10,507 nucleotides of DNA from Alphaproteobacteria bacterium (lineage in GTDB: Bacteria > Pseudomonadota > Alphaproteobacteria > ATCC43930 > CGMCC-115725): NCBI GenBank assembly GCA_005884825.1, contig VAZT01000038.1:1-10507 (forward strand), in the 5' to 3' direction. The position numbers were made by a program, and so were the translations under genes. Shown piece by piece: positions 7,109 through 10,507 of the stretch (positions within the stretch are counted from its first letter, which is position 1; each line of letters begins with the position of its first letter). Below the pieces are notes generated by a model that worked only from the letters and a program-made list of their open reading frames with translations, ran no database searches and had not been told where the DNA came from.

Positions 7109-8050
7109 TTGGATACCAAATCTCCTGACAATGACAAAGCTTTCGCGAGTTACCGCCCTCGGTTGGCTTCATCTGGACGTCACGTCGGCACAGCTCTTCA
7201 AGAGTTTGGAGCAAGGCCATTGATCGGGCAATGTTTGACGCACGTTCGCGGCGTGTACCACCCGTTATCAGTAGACGGGGCGGCAGTAAATCCAGTCTGG
7301 GAGGTTCGGTCCGAAGTCCTCCACTTTCGACTTGGGCCATTTAGGCTCGGCGAGGTGAAGCTGAAGGGGTTCACGCTCGTTTCAAATCCTTTTGTGGTTG
7401 ATGCGGAACTCGCGATACCGATGGCCCAAGCCGCGGCGCAGGACTGTCGCGCCGCGGTCGTCTCTGCCATGCCGATCCCTAAGCGTTTTGCGACAATGTG
7501 CTTCGACCGGGGTGCATTGCGGTACGCGGCGCGATATGGTGACGAAATCATTGCATTCCGTGATATCGCAGTCGCGATTTCACGCGCATCATACAAAAGC
7601 GACCTGGGCTGGGGTTTTCCGGAAGATGAAAGTTTCGCTCGCGAGATTGAACTCGATGCCGTTGCCGGCCGTGTACGCGGTTACGTGCTTATGTCGGGCC
7701 GTCAGCCCGCGGCCTACGTCTTCTGTCGAATCGACCATGATGTTATCGTCTATAAGCACATCGGATACGATGAGAGGTTTGCACAGAGCTCGCCCGGCAC
7801 CGTTCTCCTATACCTAATGCTGCAACGGCTATTCAAGGAATACGAATTCAAGCTCCTTGATTTTGACGGCACCGAATATTATGCCTATAAAGAATTCTTC
7901 TCAACTCATGCGATAAGTTGTGCACGGCTGTTCTGGTTTCGACCAAGGCTCCCCGAGATCGCGCTTTTTGGAGCACACTGGGCACTGATGGCCACATGGC
8001 GGTTTGCTTCGCTGCTCCGTCACCACATTTGGCGAGGGAAGCTCGGATGA
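7109..8050 (+). CDS. GNAT-family N-acetyltransferase (Acetyltransf_6 / CelD-like type)
   Basis: A 313-residue cytosolic protein. The C-terminal half carries the acyl-CoA fold: GYVLMSGRQPAAYVFCR (residues 191-207, the strand with the usual G..PAA), KHIGYDERFAQSSPGTVLLY (216-235, where SPG starts the CoA-binding helix), and LLDFDGTEYYAYKEFFST (249-266, the DF..G....YK..F signature). The substrate is unknown; relatives occur in polysaccharide and envelope loci. The N-terminal 50 residues are poorly supported: the start at 7109 is TTG with a GAGAG about 8 bases upstream, and an overlapping frame from the ATG at 7131 (MTKLSRVTALGWLHLDV) looks equally coding-like until its stop at 7223. The true start may therefore be a later GTG at 7253, or there may be a frameshift. 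The stop at 8048-8050 is followed by the methyltransferase gene on the same strand. Confidence 0.75.
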   Translation: MDTKSPDNDKAFASYRPRLASSGRHVGTALQEFGARPLIGQCLTHVRGVYHPLSVDGAAVNPVWEVRSEVLHFRLGPFRLGEVKLKGFTLVSNPFVVDAELAIPMAQAAAQDCRAAVVSAMPIPKRFATMCFDRGALRYAARYGDEIIAFRDIAVAISRASYKSDLGWGFPEDESFAREIELDAVAGRVRGYVLMSGRQPAAYVFCRIDHDVIVYKHIGYDERFAQSSPGTVLLYLMLQRLFKEYEFKLLDFDGTEYYAYKEFFSTHAISCARLFWFRPRLPEIALFGAHWALMATWRFASLLRHHIWRGKLG

Positions 8051-8081
8051 GTAAGTGCGTACATCGACGCTTAAGAATTGA

Positions 8082-8111
8082 GCGATCGGAAGGAGTCAGC
8101 GATCGGAGGAG
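8082..8111 (+). repeat. Short direct repeat carrying two ribosome-binding-like sites
   Basis: GCGATCGGA occurs at 8082-8090 and again at 8099-8107, each followed by a purine-rich GGAG element. The second element, GGAGGA at 8105-8110, lies 7 bases before the ATG at 8118 and is the evident ribosome site of the methyltransferase. The first would serve no visible start. Confidence 0.55.
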
Positions 8112-8117
8112 CGCGGG

Positions 8118-8816
8118 ATGTCAACGAGGGAATTGAAAAGCGCGCTGCAGACCCGGTTCGTCTGGTGGACGAATCGGGCTCTAGCAATAATCTTTGACAG
8201 GCTGCGTGGGGTGGACACCATCCCGGGAGGCATCGCCGGGGATCCAGCCGCCGCCGAATTCGGAAGGGTTTATGCCTATGATCCCACCCCGTGGCGGGCC
8301 CTGAGCCGGTCACTGCGGGTTGCCGAGTTACGCGCCGAGAATTTTAGCTTCCTGGATGTCGGCTGCGGAAAGGGAAGAGTCCTCTTGTCGGCGCTTGCGC
8401 TTCCTTTCAAGCACATCATCGGTATCGAACTCTCGCCGGTCCTCTGCCGCATTGCCCAACAAAACATTACCAACGCCCGCTTTATATCGCGCAAGTGTAC
8501 GGCTGTAGAAATCATTTGCTCGGACGCGACCAAATATCGAATACCCCGGCTGCCGATGATCATCTTTTTCTACAATCCATTCCCGTTCGAGATAATGGAA
8601 ATTGTGCTGTCTAACATCGTGAATTCGTATTTGGAGGAGGCGCGCCCAATTTACCTTATGTTTTATGCCTGCTCGTCGACGATGCCGTCCATCGCCAAGT
8701 TCCTGCCCGCAAGAACCGGTGGTCGCGCTCGCCGGTGCGTATCGACGACAATTGGCGGTAGGACCGTCAACATATTTGAGCTACCCCATCGCCAAGTCCA
8801 AACTGTTGGGCTTTGA
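8118..8816 (+). CDS. Class I SAM-dependent methyltransferase
   Basis: A 232-residue cytosolic enzyme that should transfer a methyl group from S-adenosylmethionine; the acceptor is unknown. Motif I is FLDVGCGKGRVLLSA (residues 78-92), the ribose-binding acidic residue is E104 in GIELSP, the adenine-side motif is CSDATKY (134-140) and motif IV is FFYNPF (150-155). The order and spacing are complete, so it looks functional. The N-terminal 70 residues include YAYDPTPWRAL, which may form the substrate cap. Its start is well supported by GGAGGA 7 bases before the ATG. It follows the GNAT gene by 67 bases and probably shares its transcript. It is a distant relative of the broken methyltransferase at 6206-6855, sharing fold and motifs but little sequence outside them, so the two are not recent duplicates. 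Confidence 0.88.
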   Translation: MSTRELKSALQTRFVWWTNRALAIIFDRLRGVDTIPGGIAGDPAAAEFGRVYAYDPTPWRALSRSLRVAELRAENFSFLDVGCGKGRVLLSALALPFKHIIGIELSPVLCRIAQQNITNARFISRKCTAVEIICSDATKYRIPRLPMIIFFYNPFPFEIMEIVLSNIVNSYLEEARPIYLMFYACSSTMPSIAKFLPARTGGRARRCVSTTIGGRTVNIFELPHRQVQTVGL

Positions 8817-8996
8817 TTTCTCGGCAAGTCGTGCTCGCACCCCAGGCGCCTCGGCATCTCGAGGGCATGCAGAAGCTTTTGCACGGCACCTCGATCGAGC
8901 GCCGCCGGCGATAGAACTCTTGGATCGCGGTTAGCGCGGGCATAGCTTCGGTGACCGCCCGGGTTATTGCTTGAATCACAAATTACCTAAAAGATA

Positions 8997-9025
8997 TTGA
9001 CAATTGAGGATGTTGCTGATATGTT
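8997..9025 (+). promoter_or_regulatory. Sigma-70-like promoter for the secreted-protein gene
   Basis: A perfect TTGACA at 8997-9002, a 17-base spacer, and TATGTT at 9020-9025 (4 of 6 to TATAAT, with the key T-A and final T). It lies in an AT-rich stretch and points at the gene starting at 9200, predicting a leader of about 165-170 bases. Confidence 0.5.
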
Positions 9026-9159
9026 TTTACGGTTCGAGTTTTGGAGGCATGAAAATAGCGGGATTTAGACTAACAACCGTGATATCAAAATTTTCTTAAT
9101 TCAATTATCGCAAGTTGCTGGGCTGAGGCTCACCTTGCTTCTACAGTGAAAGGATGTAC

Positions 9160-9195
9160 ATGACTCTTGTCGTAGATCACATTAATCAGAGGTAA
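9160..9195 (+). CDS. Possible 11-residue leader peptide ahead of the secreted-protein gene
   Basis: ATG at 9160 with AAGGA at 9150-9154 (5-base spacer) opens MTLVVDHINQR and stops with TAA at 9193-9195. The stop lies 4 bases before the ATG at 9200, and its last codons overlap the next gene's ribosome site (AGAGG, 9188-9192). Such placement could couple translation of the two frames. The frame is very short and may be chance. Confidence 0.25.
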   Translation: MTLVVDHINQR

Positions 9196-9199
9196 TTCT

Positions 9200-10507
9200 A
9201 TGATCGGGAAATTTCTGTTCTCTTTGTTCGCAGCCACCGCCACATTTCTTGGGCTATCTGCCGGCGCAGTCACGACCTCACAAAACATTGACATCATTGT
9301 TACCCATGGCGCGCCGCTGACGACGTTCACGTTCGTCAACAATACTGGGAATACACTCCCTGCCGGGTCGCCTGTCAGCTTTGGGCAGGCCTTCCGCTAC
9401 GGCGACATCATGCCGGGCAGCTATCCGCTTATCCGGGACGCGGCGACGCATGTCGCGCTCCCCGGCCAGCAATGGGACGAGATCTCGAGTTGGCGCGAAA
9501 ACGGCGGCAACAGCTCGTGGCGTCATGCGGTATGGGCGGCCTGGCTGCCCAAGAGCTTGGCGAACGGGGCAACCTATTCAGTCGAGTTTGTCCCGGCCGC
9601 GGGAAGCTATTCACAGAGTTCGCACCAGGCGCTGAGCGCATTGTGCAGCGGTCCTGCGGCACACGATCTCAAGATCCACCTGACCGACGTGCGCAACCAG
9701 AACGACACGGTGCGCGATTCAGGCGACGCAACCTTCCGGCTGTGCGACAACATCGCCAACGTGGGAAGGGACGCGCCGCGCCATCTGCGCGCCGGCAACG
9801 TCTATGACGAGTACCAAGTCAACGGCATGTTCGTCTACACGAGCGGCCATAAAGACCCGCTGCTCTATGCACAGTGCAACGTCGATATCTTTACCAAAGC
9901 CTCCGATGGCGTCTCGGCGGGCGATATCCGGCATGTCTGCCACGTAATCAACGCCTTTATGAACGTCGCCGCGGGCAGCACCGGCAATGCCGGCAACCCC
10001 GGACCCGCCGGGTTCGCCAACGACCCGCAAGCAGTCTCCTACCGACCCGAGTTCCTCGATGGGTCGACCGTCGTCATGGATTGGAGCGGGCTCGACGCGA
10101 CCATCAACAGCGCTGCCAATCCGGTTGTGCCGGCCGGCAGTGTCGGGTGCTACCAAGGCCTCGCTTCCTATTGCATGAACGTGCCGTCCTCGGTCGGCAC
10201 GAACGCCTGGTATTTCGGGATGCCGGTGCGTACCTCGTGCAGCGCCACCTGCGTCGCCGGACTCTCCAAGGATACGATCTACTACGTCTACCCATCGAGC
10301 GTCGTGGGATCGAACGATGTCAACGCGCCGCAATACGTGACGTTATCACTGCTGCCAAAATCCGACGCCTATGCGTCGCTGATCGCCAATTCGCAAGGCA
10401 CCGGCACGACGGGCTTTTCGTTCCGCGTGCAGCACTACCATTGGGAGGCATGGCAGACGCTCGATTGGTCGGGGCAGGACAATTGGTCGCCCTTCGGCGC
10501 CACGACG
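9200..10507 (+). CDS. Secreted protein of unknown function (cut by right window edge)
   Basis: The frame is open from the ATG at 9200 to the last base and shows 436 residues with no stop. AGAGG at 9188-9192 gives a 7-base spacer. A clear Sec signal peptide opens it (MIGKFLFSLFAATATFLGLS, cleavage likely after the following AGA), so the protein is exported. The mature part begins with a beta-rich domain: NTGNTLPAGSPVSFGQAFRY, then LPGQQWDEISSWRENGGNSS and WRHAVWAAWLPKSLANGATY. The run from a Q-x-D-like strand to an S.RHA... strand resembles the N-terminal RIFT-barrel domain of exo-rhamnogalacturonan-lyase-like (YetA/PcRGLX) proteins; this is a pattern-based inference only. Further on are several cysteines and a Gly/Asn/Pro-rich linker near residues 257-270 (STGNAGNPGPAG). 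It could be a polysaccharide-active enzyme or surface protein. Its GC-rich codon use matches the housekeeping genes. Confidence 0.85.
   Translation, partial: MIGKFLFSLFAATATFLGLSAGAVTTSQNIDIIVTHGAPLTTFTFVNNTGNTLPAGSPVSFGQAFRYGDIMPGSYPLIRDAATHVALPGQQWDEISSWRENGGNSSWRHAVWAAWLPKSLANGATYSVEFVPAAGSYSQSSHQALSALCSGPAAHDLKIHLTDVRNQNDTVRDSGDATFRLCDNIANVGRDAPRHLRAGNVYDEYQVNGMFVYTSGHKDPLLYAQCNVDIFTKASDGVSAGDIRHVCHVINAFMNVAAGSTGNAGNPGPAGFANDPQAVSYRPEFLDGSTVVMDWSGLDATINSAANPVVPAGSVGCYQGLASYCMNVPSSVGTNAWYFGMPVRTSCSATCVAGLSKDTIYYVYPSSVVGSNDVNAPQYVTLSLLPKSDAYASLIANSQGTGTTGFSFRVQHYHWEAWQTLDWSGQDNWSPFGATT

Larger units (their letters stand above)
8817..9199. other. 383-base gap: a promoter and a long leader, no clear gene
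   Basis: The first about 160 bases are GC-rich. Short frames cross it on both strands (for example a minus-strand GTG-started frame at 8767-8979), but none has a recognisable family. From about 8975 the composition becomes AT-rich, as expected for a promoter region. It contains the promoter at 8997-9025 and the short leader frame at 9160-9195, listed separately. No terminator hairpin with a T-run was seen after the methyltransferase. Confidence 0.6.

Noticed and set aside
8767..8979. 70-residue minus-strand frame from a GTG at 8979
   Set aside because: It overlaps the C-terminal end of the methyltransferase, has no ribosome site and no recognisable family; most likely a shadow.
9049..9099. 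16-residue frame MKIAGFRLTTVISKFS after GGAGG
   Set aside because: GGAGG is only 1 base from the ATG, too close for normal initiation, and the peptide has no recognisable feature.

Overview
The window looks chromosomal and alphaproteobacterial. It is GC-rich and opens with the 3' part of lipA followed 11 bases later by a COQ10/RatA-type START-domain gene, a pairing typical of Alphaproteobacteria. No tRNA, rRNA, CRISPR array, transposase or integrase was found. The genus cannot be fixed from the sequence alone.

Layout. 1-1166: housekeeping end (lipA, COQ10-like). 1261-1850: a frameshifted remnant that reads like the C-terminal tail of a membrane glycosyltransferase. 1860-2849 (minus): an intact HpnL-like polytopic membrane protein of the lysylphosphatidylglycerol-synthase TM / flippase-like superfamily. 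2984-4411 (plus, divergent from it): an alkaline-phosphatase-fold protein that appears to lack the usual catalytic residues. 4772-5778 (minus): a FemAB/GNAT-type acyltransferase broken by a frameshift and an apparent internal deletion. 5970-6180 (plus): a diverged, frameshifted relic of the 3' end of a second alkaline-phosphatase-fold gene. 6206-6855 (minus): a class I SAM methyltransferase, also broken by a frameshift and internal deletion. 7109-8050 and 8118-8816 (plus): an apparently intact GNAT acetyltransferase and an intact SAM methyltransferase, probably co-transcribed. 9200 to the right edge (plus): a secreted protein, cut by the window end, behind a good sigma-70-like promoter and a long leader.

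Interpretation. Between the housekeeping genes and the secreted protein lies an accessory locus for modifying an envelope molecule or extracellular glycan/lipid: a flippase-like membrane protein, an inactive-looking alkaline-phosphatase-fold protein, FemAB/GNAT acyltransferases and small-molecule methyltransferases. No substrate can be named. At least four reading frames in it are relics, so the locus has lost or exchanged gene sets. The relic of a second alkaline-phosphatase-fold gene is the clearest sign that more than one related gene set once sat here. The decay could be checked against assembly error by read mapping, but the internal deletions are too large to be simple base-call errors.
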